Assembly: GCA_034766995.1 (NCBI GenBank)
Contig: CM068313.1
Location: 9,162,461-9,226,460 of the forward strand
Direction of reading: 5' to 3'
Source of the DNA: Acanthacorydalis orientalis
Lineage: Eukaryota; Arthropoda; Insecta; Megaloptera; Corydalidae
Length of the DNA: 64,000 nucleotides
The position numbers and the translations under genes were made by a program. This document shows positions 1 through 10,799 of the stretch, piece after piece (positions within the stretch are counted from its first letter, which is position 1; every line of letters begins with the position of its first letter). Below the pieces are notes generated by a model. That model was not told where the DNA came from, searched no databases, and saw only the letters and a list, made by a program, of their open reading frames with translations.

Positions 1-159
1 GCCACGTTGTACTATTCCCACAAAAATCTCAAAATACACTTCGGACGGTCTATTTCCGTTGTCATTTATCATTTAGTAACAATAGATGTGGGTTACCGGT
101 ATGATCTTTTTTTAGGAGACACTCTGTCTGGCGAATCGAGTTTAGTAAATGCTGGTTAA
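1..159 (+). CDS. Possible 3' end of a protein-coding gene, partial
   Basis: Frame 1 is open from the first base to a TAA at 157-159, giving about 52 residues with no start codon. The tail reads TIDVGYRYDLFLGDTLSGES and then SLVNAG before the stop. The stretch has clearly less A+T than the following kilobase, and an AATAAA lies 44 nt after the stop, as expected at a gene end. I do not recognise the protein. No domain, membrane segment or catalytic motif is evident in this tail. It could instead be a transposon coding remnant or a chance frame, because upstream sequence is missing and no splice site decides the matter. If real, the gene runs in from the left on the plus strand. Confidence 0.4.
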   Translation, partial: ATLYYSHKNLKIHFGRSISVVIYHLVTIDVGYRYDLFLGDTLSGESSLVNAG

Positions 160-202
160 GTATTTTATTTATTTTTTTTTATATGAAAATTGGATCAGGA
201 TC

Positions 203-208
203 AATAAA
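203..208 (+). terminator. Candidate polyadenylation signal AATAAA
   Basis: The hexamer follows the TAA at 157-159 by 44 nt. Such hexamers are common in A+T-rich DNA, so its value rests on the open frame before it. Confidence 0.3.
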
Positions 209-259
209 TAAAATTTGAATATAAATGTATTGAATCAATATATATTTAGAATTCACAGT

Positions 260-1090
260 AAAGTACTAACACTGTAGTTAATTCACTTTCACAATGAGTT
301 ATTTCTTCACCCCACAAATCACAAACATTTTTCCAATAAAAAATGTTTAATAAATCATTATCAGTAATTTTTTATTCCAAATTCAGATTTTTCTGTGACT
401 TGGTGCTCTGAATATTATGGCATTGTTATTTAAATACACTTAAATAACAATTAAAAATGATCAATAATGATTTATTGAACATTTTTGATCATACAAATTG
501 GAGGAAAAATGGAGAGAAAAATTATTCATTTATGAAAACGTTTAGAATTATTACAGATTTTTCATGTATGAATTAGTTAGATTTTATTTTTAAATTTTCA
601 CATATTAATTTTATTGTCACTTCACAAACCAAGAATTTTTTTTCTAATCAAAAATGATTAATAAATGATTATAAAAATCAGATTTTTCTATACTTTAAGA
701 TGCATTTTTACTGAAGCATAGCACGTCTTGAAATTGCTCATATTTACCAATTGAAATGCATCGTTTTGAATATAGCTTTGAAAATAAATTAAAGTTCAAT
801 ATTTGAATCCTTCTTAGCTGTACTTATTACAAGATACTAGATATGTAACGATTTTACAGTGTCTATAAAATAAAGTTATTATCTGTCAATTATTTTCTAT
901 ATTCTTGTCTTTAAAGTATCATCAAAGAATCAAGATAAAGAAAAATCTCAGATTTTTCTGTGAATGATAACATTGTTTTTTAAATGCGCACAATCAATAA
1001 TTAAAAATGATGAATAATAATTTATTGAATATTTTTCAGCAGATAAAAAGTGTGTGTGAGATGAAAAAAGAATTTGGGAAAACGTTTCTT
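260..1090. repeat. Fold-back repeat family, three degenerate copies
   Basis: Copies lie near 280-570, 600-720 and 940-1085. The first is nearly whole: a left arm with CACAAATCACAAA and AAAATGTTTAATAAATCATT, a centre with TTTTTCTGTGACTTGGTGCT, and a right arm with TTATTGAACATTTTTGATCA followed by TTCATTTATGAAA. The arms are inverted copies of each other. No coding frame of note is seen between 160 and 1355. Confidence 0.6.
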
Positions 1091-1355
1091 GTACTATAAT
1101 ATTCAATAATTACTCATTGTAACTCTATAAAATAAATAAAAGTGTTGTTCAAACATATAATATTTTTATTTTTATTTTCAAGAAATATAAGTGTAAAAAA
1201 AATATTTTTTAGGAAATAATAATGTTTCTGGTTCTACCAAAAAGCAATAGAGAACAAAACTAGAAACAGATACTTCTAAATTAGTATAAATAGATTTCAT
1301 AGTGCCGTTTAATTCGAAAAACCATTATAATACTAATCATAATACCATTTCGCAG

Positions 1356-1517
1356 GTGTTTTGAAGTGGTGTTCATCATCGTCATGACAGGTCGAGTCTG
1401 TCGGTTGTGGGTAGCGGTGCTTTCAGCTGTTCTCGCCATTAAATAATTTCTGAACGAAATTGATCATGAAATCGTCTTCAATTATCAAACACGAGATTTG
1501 CATTTCCATCTGTTCGG
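1356..1517 (+). other. Candidate internal (probably untranslated) exon
   Basis: A 162-nt island of low A+T is bounded by an acceptor ending TTTCGCAG and a strong donor GG|GTGAGT at 1518. All three forward frames contain stops, so an untranslated exon is the simplest reading. One frame runs from the acceptor to a TAA and includes a short hydrophobic stretch, MTGRVCRLWVAVLSAVLAIK, beginning at the ATG at 1384. It could therefore be a terminal coding exon with the donor a coincidence. On the minus strand a 28-residue frame overlaps it, with a poorer acceptor. Function unknown. Confidence 0.3.
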
Positions 1518-1849
1518 GTGAGTGTGTTTTTTTAAAGGGATAATACTTAAAAAAATTATAAATAATAATTGAGTGTATCCAAAAAACATAACTAAAAAGC
1601 AACTATTTAGGAATTAAAATAAATATAGAAACAAATATCGATTTTAATACATTTTAATAAACCATACTAGAACACCGAATGTTCAGAAAGAAATTATAAA
1701 ATAATTGAGAAGTATGATTTATTCTCATAAAAATTTTTATTAATATTACATTTTTAAAAACAATATTTAACAATATTTAAAAACAATAAAGATTTTCAGT
1801 TTTATGACATTAAAACGTACAAAAAAAAAAACAATAAGAATGTTTGGCA

Positions 1850-2000
1850 ATAGCTAAATTCATTTTTATAATTTAATTTTTCAATCCCTCATAAACCACT
1901 GAATAAAAATGTTCAATAAAGTGATTATTGATCGCTTTGATTGTAGCTTATTTGTATTTTAATAGCCGTACCATTATTTTCATAGTACTAAATTACAGAA
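1850..2000. repeat. Fold-back repeat family, half copy
   Basis: CATAAACCAC, AAAATGTTCAATAAAGTGAT, TTATTGATCG and a Tgattgtagcttatttg block follow the order of the left arm of the family described at 25310-25590. Confidence 0.5.
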
Positions 2001-2011
2001 AATTATATTTT

Positions 2012-2208
2012 ATGCTGTTGCTGTTTTTTAGATGCCGTGTTCGCTACTGTTTTGTAAGGTTATGCCAACTGCTTAGTCAAGATATATAGTGTTTTTAAAG
2101 GTTAAGGTTGGCACTTCAAAATACTAAAACGACGTGAACATATTTTAATTTGAAACAAAGTAATGAATGATTCAATTTAAAGGCGCATAATTAATTTTTA
2201 CACCTAAT
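2012..2208 (-). mobile_element. Mariner 5' end fragment
   Basis: This is the left end of a mariner element in minus orientation: the terminal repeat (ttcaatttaaaggc, ttaatttttacacctaa) and the untranslated leader down to where the transposase start should be. The start codon itself is altered. It matches the ends at 20351-20888 and 33451-33932. The rest of the element is absent. Confidence 0.6.
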
Positions 2209-2563
2209 AAATTTTTGAGTTGTGAAGGTAATAGAATCATCGTGTGATTATATAAACAATAGTTAGAATACATTTTTGATCAGAAATATTTTTTATGTGG
2301 TTTGTAGGTAGCGAAAAGTTATTCATGAAAATAAATAACATGATTTTTAAGAACATTATCGTATATTTAATACTAACAATTCACATTTAGTCTATAACAA
2401 CAATCCACTTATTTCTAGTACTAAATAATCGCAGTTTTTATAATCAGATCTGATAAACAGTACAATAAAATTGAAATAAAAATGTAAATCAATGATATTT
2501 GATAATTATTTTATAGAAATGAAGTTTATTTCAATATAAAATTTTTATAGCGTCTCAGCAACT

Positions 2564-2596
<33 letters not shown>

Positions 2597-2652
2597 ATGT
2601 ATGTATGTATGTATGTATGTATGTATGTATCTATGTATATATATATACAGTA
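2564..2652. repeat. (TA)n-(GTAT)n microsatellite
   Basis: TA repeats flank a block of nine or so GTAT units. A TATAAAA motif at 2759-2765 within a lower-A+T patch (2735-2830) lies just downstream, but no initiator is properly spaced from it. Confidence 0.9.
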
Positions 2653-3099
2653 TCTGGTTTAATAAACAGCATGCATTTGTGTTAAATACACGTGTTTATG
2701 CACTTTATTGGAAGAGTTAATTGACACAAAATCGTGCTCCCCCTGTAACCAGGAAATGTATAAAACGGCATGACCGAGCACGCATGATGCTTCATCGTTT
2801 AAACCTCGTTGTTCAATAATTAGACAGATTGTTTCCAATACACGCTAAATGCTTGAAGTGTAGGTGGTTTGAAAATCTTTATTCATTATGTAAAAATTAT
2901 TTTTTCTGTATTAAACTAAAATCTTTTTTTTAGTGATTATTTTTTGTCTTTCGTTTTATATGTATGTATTTATAAAAAAAATCAGCTAAAGGAATAAAAA
3001 GGAAAAGTATTATAAATCAATTATCAATCAGAAAATATTGAATGTAATTTTAACAATTAAATCAATTTTGAGTAGAATTGAAAAATTTACAAAAACTTT

Positions 3100-3480
3100 T
3101 CTTAAATGAATTTTTCATTACGTCCTCGAAAAAATAAAAAATTGTCATCAAAAATGTTTAATAAATGGCTATTAGTCCTGTAATCATGTTTGATTCTTTA
3201 TTTATGCGTATTTCGATAATGATGTCTTATTCTCAGAGTGTTAAGGTACAGAAAAAATAATGAAAATCTGAAACTGAATTTGTTTTGAAACTCTTTTATT
3301 AAATATTTTCCAAAATGAATTCTTTTTCACTAAACAAAAAACACTTTTTTCTAATCAGAAATGTTTAATAAATTATTATTGATCATTTATGATTGTTACT
3401 TATACGCATTTTGATGTTGATGCCATCATCTACAAAGCACCAAGTTATTGAAACATCTTTAATTAAACAATATATTTTAA
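3100..3480. repeat. Fold-back repeat family, two left-arm copies in tandem
   Basis: The copies are 3100-3270, ending TCTCAGAGTGTTAAGGTACAG, and 3295-3450, containing AATGAATTC, AATCAGAAATGTTTAATAAA and TTGATGTTGATGCCATCAT. Both are in the same orientation. Confidence 0.6.
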
Positions 3481-3629
3481 ATTTTATTTAAATATTTTTT
3501 TTGATAAATCTGTTTTTGGATTTTTAAAAAAAAAACATACATTGACCTTAAATTTAAATTTTATGGATATATTTAAAACGGTACCATATTAATTACACCT
3601 GAAAAGCAAGCATATGAATGAAATCTAAA

Positions 3630-3830
3630 TAAATTTATGAATCATCCGATACATCAACTGATAATCTCATTTCCCATATGCATCGAGTGTTTGGGTGCGG
3701 ATCGTTTAATTCTGGGAGAGCTATCAATCAGTAACAGCTGTTCAGACACCCCTACAGTGAACACAGCTCGCGCTCAACCCTTGACAATTACCCACACGAT
3801 CTCCCGGTCATCGATAATTTGTTAATAGTT
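3630..3830. other. Low-A+T island, unexplained
   Basis: This 180-nt block is much richer in G+C than its surroundings. A 62-codon plus-strand frame fills it, but its product resembles nothing I know, and clean splice signals or a promoter are not seen. It holds a CAGCTG E-box. It may be a conserved regulatory element or an unrecognised exon. Confidence 0.3.
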
Positions 3831-4279
3831 ATTATTATCAAAATCTAATAGTTATCAATTTTAAACTACTGTTATCATTTTTTTTTACTACTATACATCG
3901 ATTGTTTAATATATAAACCATGTTTTAGTTAAATATTGACAAATTAAATTTAAATACAATAGATTCAAATCATATTATATCACAGTCAGATTTATAATAC
4001 AGTGGATAAAGTTACTTTCAGAATTTATACACTACATTTTTCTGATTAAATGTTTTAATAGGTGATCATAATTTATTTAATTACTGGTCTTTTCTAGCTG
4101 TTTATTTTTTGTGACTTGATTCTTATACTTAATTCATTTTTCTTGACTAGAAACGATATATTTTCTATTGCAAGTTTTTCGAATTATTTACAAAATATTT
4201 GATTTGTAAAAGCAACTCCATGCTTAAGTTCATGAAATTATTAAAGAAAACAAATTGAAAATAAGCTCATTTTAAATTA

Positions 4280-4425
4280 TTATTAAACATTTTTAAAATG
4301 AATTCTTTTTTCTACAAATCACAAAAATTATTCGGATCAAAAATGTTCAATGAATGATTATTGATCATTTTTATTATGAATCAGCTTCAGAGCGTTAAGG
4401 TGCAGAAAAATCAAACTTTTCTCCG
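4280..4425. repeat. Fold-back repeat family, left-arm copy
   Basis: AATGAATTCTTTTTTCTACA, then GGATCAAAAATGTTCAATGA, then TTCAGAGCGTTAAGGTGCAG, in family order. Confidence 0.65.
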
Positions 4426-4439
4426 ATAAAACGTTAGTA

Positions 4440-4505
4440 ACGAGAAGTTCTTATTCGTAATATAACTTGTTTCGACTCTTGAGCCATCTTCAGGTAGCTT
4501 GTTGA
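4440..4505. repeat. Repeat family B fragment
   Basis: GTTTCGACTCTTGAGCCATC followed by TTCAGGTAG matches the core of repeat B (compare 20950-21055). Confidence 0.5.
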
Positions 4506-4643
4506 TATAGTCGTAGTAATTAATGTACTCAAGTATATCAACGAGTTACAAGATGATACAAGAGCCCAAAAACTAGTTGTAGCAGTAACTACTCAAGTGA
4601 TTCATTAGATTGAAAAACAGGGAAACATATATGAAAAATGTTG

Positions 4644-4648
<5 letters not shown>

Positions 4649-4706
<58 letters not shown>
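4649..4706. repeat. (TA)n microsatellite
   Basis: Uninterrupted AT dinucleotides. Confidence 0.95.
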
Positions 4707-4710
<4 letters not shown>

Positions 4711-5039
4711 GTAATTAAGACAGTGGACTAGGTTAAAAAATGGAAAAAAATGTTTTTATGATTTATTTGATATTACAATTATTTATATTTTAATAATCTA
4801 GAAGAACTTAAAAAAAATTAAAAAATGTACCGTTTAATAACTTGGCAAATATTCGTGTATTTTCTGACAAATTTTATTTTCAAAAAATCCTTGTTGTAGC
4901 AAACAATCATTTCAGTTTTTAAATAACATTTTTAAATCTGAATTCTTTTAGTTATAATATTTTTAATTCTCAAAAAGTTAATCTGTTGTATAAATAACAC
5001 ACCCCAAAAATAATAAAGTGTTCATTAACTTCGAACTAA

Positions 5040-5205
5040 AATTAAAAAAAAATTTTTATCCCACAAACCTCAAAAATTTCTCTGGTCAAAAATGTTCAAC
5101 AAATCATTATTGATTTGTTCTTATGCGCATTTTGAAATGTTTGGCTGCTTGTGGACTAAAAAATATTTCTTTGGAGAAAATAAATTTAACCACAATGACA
5201 AAACT
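5040..5205. repeat. Fold-back repeat family, short copy with right tip
   Basis: CCCACAAACCTCAAAAATTT and GGTCAAAAATGTTCAACAAA are the left arm. ATTTAACCACAATGACAAAA near 5185 is the right tip of the element. The centre is largely deleted. Confidence 0.55.
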
Positions 5206-5475
5206 GTAATGCAATGAACACAAAACATTCAAAAAGGGAAGACAAAATTAACGGATGTTCCAAACAAATTGAAATAGAAAAATCTTCAAAATTGTCTTAT
5301 TTTCCTAATAATAAAAATTCTTGTTTACAAAAATTACTGTTCATTTTTAATTTAAACGGTCTAGTTTTAATATTTTTAAAATAAAATTGTAAACTACACT
5401 AAAAAGTATTTTCCTTGAAATTAAAAAATATATAAAATATAATCTGTTTCGAAAAATTACAAAAAAACGACTTAC

Positions 5476-5570
5476 GAGCATCTGTAATCATCCTCTGTGT
5501 ATGACACGTAATCCGGTGGTATGAGGTGCCAACTATTATCATAATATTCGTCGTACCCGTTTGTACACAT
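5476..5570 (-). CDS. Candidate first coding exon, unknown protein
   Basis: On the minus strand an ATG at 5570 opens a frame of 31 codons plus two bases that runs into a good donor, CTC|GTAAGT, at 5475. The encoded segment is polar and tyrosine/aspartate-rich, containing NGYDEYYDNSWHLIPPDY and then VSYTEDDYRC. The frame stays open 25 codons upstream of the ATG to a TGA at 5646-5648, with no acceptor in between, so a first exon with its leader is the likeliest reading. A longer minus-strand frame in another phase overlaps it but has no such splice site. A+T content drops sharply here. I do not recognise the protein. Later exons would lie below 5475, and none is identifiable in this window. Confidence 0.4.
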
Positions 5571-5649
5571 TTCGTACAAAATTGGAGAAAAAAAATGTCG
5601 CGGAGTGGCGACCGAAATTTTAAACACAACTCCAGTGTCAGTTTGTCAA

Positions 5650-6765
5650 TTATTAAATAATAATTCCCCGTTTTTTTTGTTTGTTTTGATTTTTAAAAAA
5701 TCAATTTTCACTTTAGAAATATTTTTTAAACACTGAAAAGTTTGTCAATCACTTAGCACACAAGAAATTAAATTGTTAATTATTTTTAAATATTTTAAGA
5801 AATTTTAATTAAGAAGTTAATTCTTTTTATAAAGAAAAACGGTTTAAATTTAAAATGCGAAACAAAGTATTGAAAATATGCAGTTTTTAATTTAATTTAA
5901 GTTAAAATTTTATATTTATTCAGTCGGGTTTTTAGAAATATTAAAAATATTTTCAAAAACAAACGGGACAGACTTTTTAAGCAAATATTTATTAATTTCG
6001 ATCACAAATTCCTAAAACTGTTATCCGTGCATACAAAAAATATTCTCCTTATAAAATTTTTATTATATTATTAATTTTCACACAAAGTTTTTTAATAAGG
6101 ATTTTATTAAAGAATTTTTCAAGCTTAAAGCCAAATAAAGTTCCTTCGTTTCGATTTTAACTTATTTTTTATTTGAATTTTTTATTTACATACATAAATA
6201 TTTTTTAAAGAAATATTTTCTAATTAAATTTCATTTTAACTCAAATTTTCATTTTTTAAATATTCGATTCTTCTGAACATAAATAGAATATAATGAAACA
6301 CGCGATAAAAACACAAAAAATCGAATCAATTTAAAATATTTTTTAAAAAATCAAGTATTTATTGATTGATTAACACAGCAGAAAAAAAATCATCCGGAAT
6401 GCATTTACCAGCATCGAAGAAAAAACATCAATTCATTGCAAAAATGTAGTTTATTACGTAAATCTCGTTGTAAATTAATCGAAATCATTTACATAATACA
6501 CACAATCGACCAGTAATAATCGTTATAACAATAAGAATTGTTACAGAGATTTATTTATCCTTTCCACTTGAAGATAATCCAATAAGGAGCTACTAGAAAA
6601 TACTCGTTATGGATATTCGGTCATAAATGTAGACAACGTTTTCTCAACGACTGATTTATTTTGTGATGATAAAACATTAAATATACCTTCGTAATTTAAA
6701 AAATATTTATTTAATAGGTACGCAGAGTGTGAATTCTTATCTATGAACATGTCTGTGTACATACA
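5650..6765. other. A+T-rich stretch without gene
   Basis: Low-complexity A+T-rich sequence. No splice-bounded frame, promoter pair or recognisable repeat was seen. Confidence 0.5.

Positions 6766-6770
<5 letters not shown>

Positions 6771-6821
<51 letters not shown>
6771..6821. repeat. (TA)n microsatellite
   Basis: About 25 TA units. It creates a spurious Tyr-Ile frame on the minus strand. Confidence 0.95.
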
Positions 6822-6825
<4 letters not shown>

Positions 6826-6888
6826 CTAACCAGTTTGAGTTCTATTGATTTTATATTAATACACATATTGATATGTGAGCATAAATAA

Positions 6889-6910
6889 TTATATATATAT
6901 ATATATATAT
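6889..6910. repeat. Short (TA)n tract abutting a mariner end
   Basis: The TA run ends exactly where the mariner terminal repeat is broken, so it has replaced the outer dozen or so bases of that repeat. Confidence 0.85.
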
Positions 6911-7027
6911 CATATTCGGTGCCTTTAAATTGAATCAATCATAACTTTGTTTTAAATTACAATATTTTGAAGTGCCAAACTTAACATTTAAAAACAATCT
7001 ATATGACTATCTATATAATGACAACAG
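6911..7027 (+). mobile_element. Mariner 5' end fragment
   Basis: ATTCGGTGCCTTTAAATTGA followed by the conserved leader (TTTGAAGTGCCAAACTTAAC). The element is cut off before the transposase start. It is in the same family as 20351-20888 but opposite in orientation to the piece at 2012-2208. Confidence 0.6.
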
Positions 7028-7297
7028 AATTTTTCTGTATAAATTTATTTTTTAATATTAAATATATTTGTTCTGTTAAAAATATGATATACAGTAAAAA
7101 ATTACAGATATACAACAACGATAATTAAAGATATTGATCTCTTTTGCACATAATTAAATATATAATATATTAACCTAAATGCAAATATATCTGCATTGGG
7201 TTTAATGTATATTTTTAGAACGTTTAAGAAGAAAATTCATTTTTTAATAATGTGATTCAGCATAAAAAATTTAAAAAAATTAATTGTTATTTTTATA

Positions 7298-7494
7298 TTA
7301 GGTACAAAAAATAAATCAGCGCCTATACGTTGAATGAACTCTATTTTAAATTAAAATATTATCTCGTTGTTTTACGATTTTGAAGTCCCAACCTTAACAT
7401 TCAAAAACTCTACATATTTTGCCGAGCAATTGTTATTACCTCTCAAAATAAGGGTGAACACGATGGCGTTCGAAAAACAGAATTTTACAAAAAA
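7298..7494 (+). mobile_element. Mariner 5' end with transposase start
   Basis: A degenerate terminal repeat beginning TTAGGTAC is followed by the leader and an ATG at 7462, which opens MAFEKQNFTKK, the family's N-terminus. Similarity stops there. The rest is missing, so it cannot make transposase. Confidence 0.6.
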
Positions 7495-7636
7495 GTAAAT
7501 TTGTGAAAATAGAAATTATGTTTATTCGGGCTAAGGTACCGCTAATGATAAATCTTAAATTAAGAATATTTCTTAAAGAATAAAAATGATATAATTGATC
7601 CGTAGAGAACGATTTCATATTCAAGTTCATTTAAAC

Positions 7637-7998
7637 TAGTGGTCTTTCAACTTATCGACTCGCGGAACTCTTAAGATTATATTTTTGGTGTGGAATCCTT
7701 ACTATTCGCAGAAAACTCAAGATGCGTACCCCACAAGTTTTGAAAACCTGTCATCTTACATGACCTAATTTTATTATTTACATCTGATTGAGCGGAGTCC
7801 TAATATATACTCACAAATACAGTTATAACAGGTATTCATAGAAATAAAAGAAGTTATTATAAATTAGCTGTTTTGAATTTTTAGCTTTTCAGGTTTTTTC
7901 TTCAAAGATTCTTTCGAATTTTAACTTTGACTCGCGAAACCTTCGAAGAAGTTGCGCGAAACCCCATGGTTCCGCCGAACACAGTTGGAAGAACACTG
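7637..7998. mobile_element. Non-autonomous hAT-type MITE, 362 bp
   Basis: The element begins TAGTGGTCTTTCAACT and ends AGTTGGAAGAACACTG, imperfect terminal inverted repeats of the hAT type. It is flanked by a perfect 8-bp direct repeat, ATTTAAAC, at 7629-7636 and 7999-8006, the target-site length expected of hAT transposases. The right part contains CTCGCGAAACC and GCGCGAAACCCCATGG, as in many insect hAT-related MITEs. No transposase frame is present, so it would depend on an enzyme from elsewhere. The intact duplication suggests a fairly recent insertion. Confidence 0.8.
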
Positions 7999-8006
7999 AT
8001 TTAAAC

Positions 8007-8640
8007 AAAACACTTCTATGAATTCAAGCATCTCATTTATTGGAATTTTTTTTAGAAATATTCATTGTATTTTAAAATCTTTCAGAAAAAAATTTTGTGT
8101 GGCTTATGGGGAAGTGAGAGATTCATTTTTAAAAATTAATTTATAATAGTCTTTAAAAAAGAAACTTCTTTGAATTTGTACTATTCATCCAATGAAAACC
8201 TTTGTTGAAAACTTTATTAGTCTATACAAGCCTTGTGGATCACGATGTGACGTAATTTAGCTCTCTGAGATCAATAATGTATTTGATGAACCACTTAACA
8301 AAAAATACTGTTAATATACTTTAAAAGAGTCAAATTTAAAATAAATATACAGACCAACTCCTGACATACAAAAATATGATACAAAAAGTACAACATAAAT
8401 TGAAGAGAAAATATCAAAAATTAATTAAAATAAATCCAAAATATGTATCAACATCTAAAAATATTTTTATTCTCTTAAAAAAGATTTCTTCAGTGTACAA
8501 ATCATGTTTGTTATTGTAAATATACACGGTCCTATAAGTTATGTGTGAATTTCTTTCTTCTACAACTGGTTTAGATTTACATTAACTTCAAGTTTCGAAA
8601 TCTATCAAAGAATTGCATAATGATAAATGAATTATTGTCT
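8007..8640. other. A+T-rich stretch without gene
   Basis: A possible repeat B fragment sits near 8550-8600 (ctacaactggtttag). Nothing else is seen. Confidence 0.45.
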
Positions 8641-8649
8641 CTCTACACG

Positions 8650-8910
8650 AACCACAATAATTTTTTGTACCCAATTTTTTTCAAGAAATCATATTTATAA
8701 TGTTTGGTCGTTGCTTATGCGAATTTCGATGGTAATGCATTATCTTCAGAATAGCAAGATATACAAATTATAAAATAATATGCAGTGTAAAAGAGGTTTT
8801 ATAATTGTAAGTCGAATCTGTAGATTTCATTATCATTTTTTCTTGCTTAATTTTTAATATTTTGTTTTCTATACTTGGAATGAAATTCAAGTCTTTATAT
8901 TTTATACCTA

Positions 8911-8988
<78 letters not shown>

Positions 8989-9090
8989 CAACAATCAAAG
9001 TATATCGATAATGATTTATTGAACATTATTAATCTGAAAAAAACTATGATTTGTGAAATAACAAAAGAATTCATTTATGAAACTAAAACT
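8650..9090. repeat. Fold-back copy interrupted by (TA)n
   Basis: The left arm at 8650-8775 contains GTTGCTTATGCGAATTTCGA. The right arm at 8990-9090 contains AGCAACAATC and TTTATTGAACATTATTAATC. A 71-nt TA tract at 8915-8985 takes the place of the part of the right arm that should read GCGCATAAGC. Confidence 0.6.
8915..8985. repeat. (TA)n microsatellite
   Basis: Pure TA run inside the fold-back copy at 8650-9090. Confidence 0.95.
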
Positions 9091-9099
9091 ATAATTTAT

Positions 9100-9920
9100 G
9101 TAATAAAAAAATGGTCAACCTTATGTACATCCTAAATAAGAAATCCAATTAAATTTACAAAAATATATTTACAATACAATGACTCATCGCCAGTTAAATA
9201 GAAGTTGTTTTTCTTATTGACTTATAAAAAACTACGATAACATACAATACACATTTCATAATAAATTGATACGTTCGCATTTCTCAAAAAACAAACAAAA
9301 CAGTTATTACTTTATATTATCATTAATTTACATTAAAACTAGTAACAAATATTGATTGTGAACAGATATAATATATTTATTGTTTCAACATTATTATTAA
9401 AGTTGTTCATTACTTTTTTCCAAATACAATACTTTCCACGTATAAAAATGTAAATGCGAAACAATGTGTACGCGAATCTATTTTAATTTTCTATAAATCC
9501 ATTACATTATGTAAACAAAAACATATGCTAAATTACACACTATCATGTAACATTAAATTTATCAACAAACCGCACAAGCAGGTGGACCCGGTGTAAAGAG
9601 ATAAGAAGAAATCAATATTCAGCGAACATCACACTTTCCACGAAATTAAAATATATTAATCCTTGTGCTGTCCGATATTATATAATAGCGTTTTTATATG
9701 GAAAAAATGCACATTTTTATCACATATTTTACACATGCATATATATATACATATATATATATAACATCGACTGTTTGATGATCAATCACAGGATAAATAA
9801 TTCTTCCAATTTTTTTCAATTTAAACAAGCCAATTCTTCTCTAATTTTCTAATACTTTTACCTCAGTTCAGTTATAACACTGTTTAAGTTTACTTACACA
9901 AATACTTTTTTCAGTGAGAG
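9100..9920. other. A+T-rich stretch without gene
   Basis: Only a small ATATATAC tract at 9737-9764 and a slightly G+C-richer 60 nt near 9570-9630 stand out. No supported gene. Confidence 0.45.
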
Positions 9921-9924
9921 TCAT

Positions 9925-10706
9925 GGAAATGGTTTGATTAAATAGGCGATTGTCTATTCAGGAAATTTCTGAGGATCTGAATATCTCTTATGTTTCGATT
10001 CAAACAATTTTAACGACAAATTTGAACATGAGATGCATGAGCGTAAAATTCATTACCTGCCTTTTGACATCCGAACAAAAAACACAGCGTTCGTCAATTT
10101 CATTGGAGTTGCACTCTCTTGCTGCTTTAGATTCGGACTTTTTAAAAGTGTCATCTCTGGAGATGAGTATTGGATATACAAGGTAATACTGATTGTTTTT
10201 TTTTTGATCTTAAAGGGACTGTATTTAAAAACACGACAATGAACAATAAACACTATAATAATGTGATACAACATATACGAAACGATGCGTGCAGAAAAAG
10301 ACCAAAAAAAATCATCTTCATTCATCTTCCATCATAACAACGCTTCCTGTCACACATCGCTTCTTATGCGGCAATTTTTGTCAGATCAAAAACTTACAAT
10401 GTCCTCATTCATTGTATTTTCCTGATTTGACACCGTGCAATTTCCGACTTTTCCAAAATGTGAAAATTTTAATCAAGGGGAAATGTCTTCAAACAATTCC
10501 GGGAATCAAGCAGTCACGATAGCGCTGTTAATGGCACTTATGAAAAAGGACTCCCAATACTGTTTTTAAAAATGGCAAGAACGTTAGAATAAGTACGTGG
10601 TAGAGGAAGAGGACTATTTTGAGTGGGAGTAATTGTAATTTGTATTTTACCTCAATAACATTTTTTTTATTCGAGCATTCGCCATACTTTTTAATTACTC
10701 CTTATA
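9925..10706 (+). pseudogene. Mariner transposase, decayed
   Basis: Broken pieces of a mariner transposase lie in order over three frames. The first (from about 9940) holds LSIQEISEDLNISYVSIQ and TSEQKTQRSSISLEL, the helix-turn-helix part. After a frame change near 10140 comes SVISGDEYWIY with the first catalytic aspartate, followed by a deletion of some 30 codons and VILIVFF. Later come HHNNASCHTSLLMRQFL and PDLTPCNFRLFQNVKILIKG. The second and third catalytic aspartates are both asparagine here (HHNN for HHDN, PCN for PCD). A C-terminal remnant and the usual 3' sequence (ACATTTTTTTTATTCGAGCA) reach about 10706. It is frameshifted, internally deleted and catalytically dead. No intact 5' terminal repeat was found. 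Confidence 0.85.
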
Positions 10707-10799
10707 TTTTATTGATATTTATATAGAGTATAATTATTTTTTTAAATTTCTTTTACTATTTCATTATTTTGTAAATATAATAAAGTATTTTTATCCAAA

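Noticed and set aside
2735..2830. Promoter at TATAAAA 2759
   Set aside because: No initiator at the proper distance and no frame or strong donor downstream; kept only as a note.
5399..5629. 76-codon minus-strand ORF
   Set aside because: It overlaps the candidate exon at 5476-5570 in another phase and reads through its donor; the shorter spliced frame is preferred.
6741..6938. Minus-strand ORF rich in Tyr-Ile (also 8768-8998, 15714-15899, 45666-45896, and plus 15266-15463)
   Set aside because: These are translations of (TA)n microsatellites and their flanks, not proteins.
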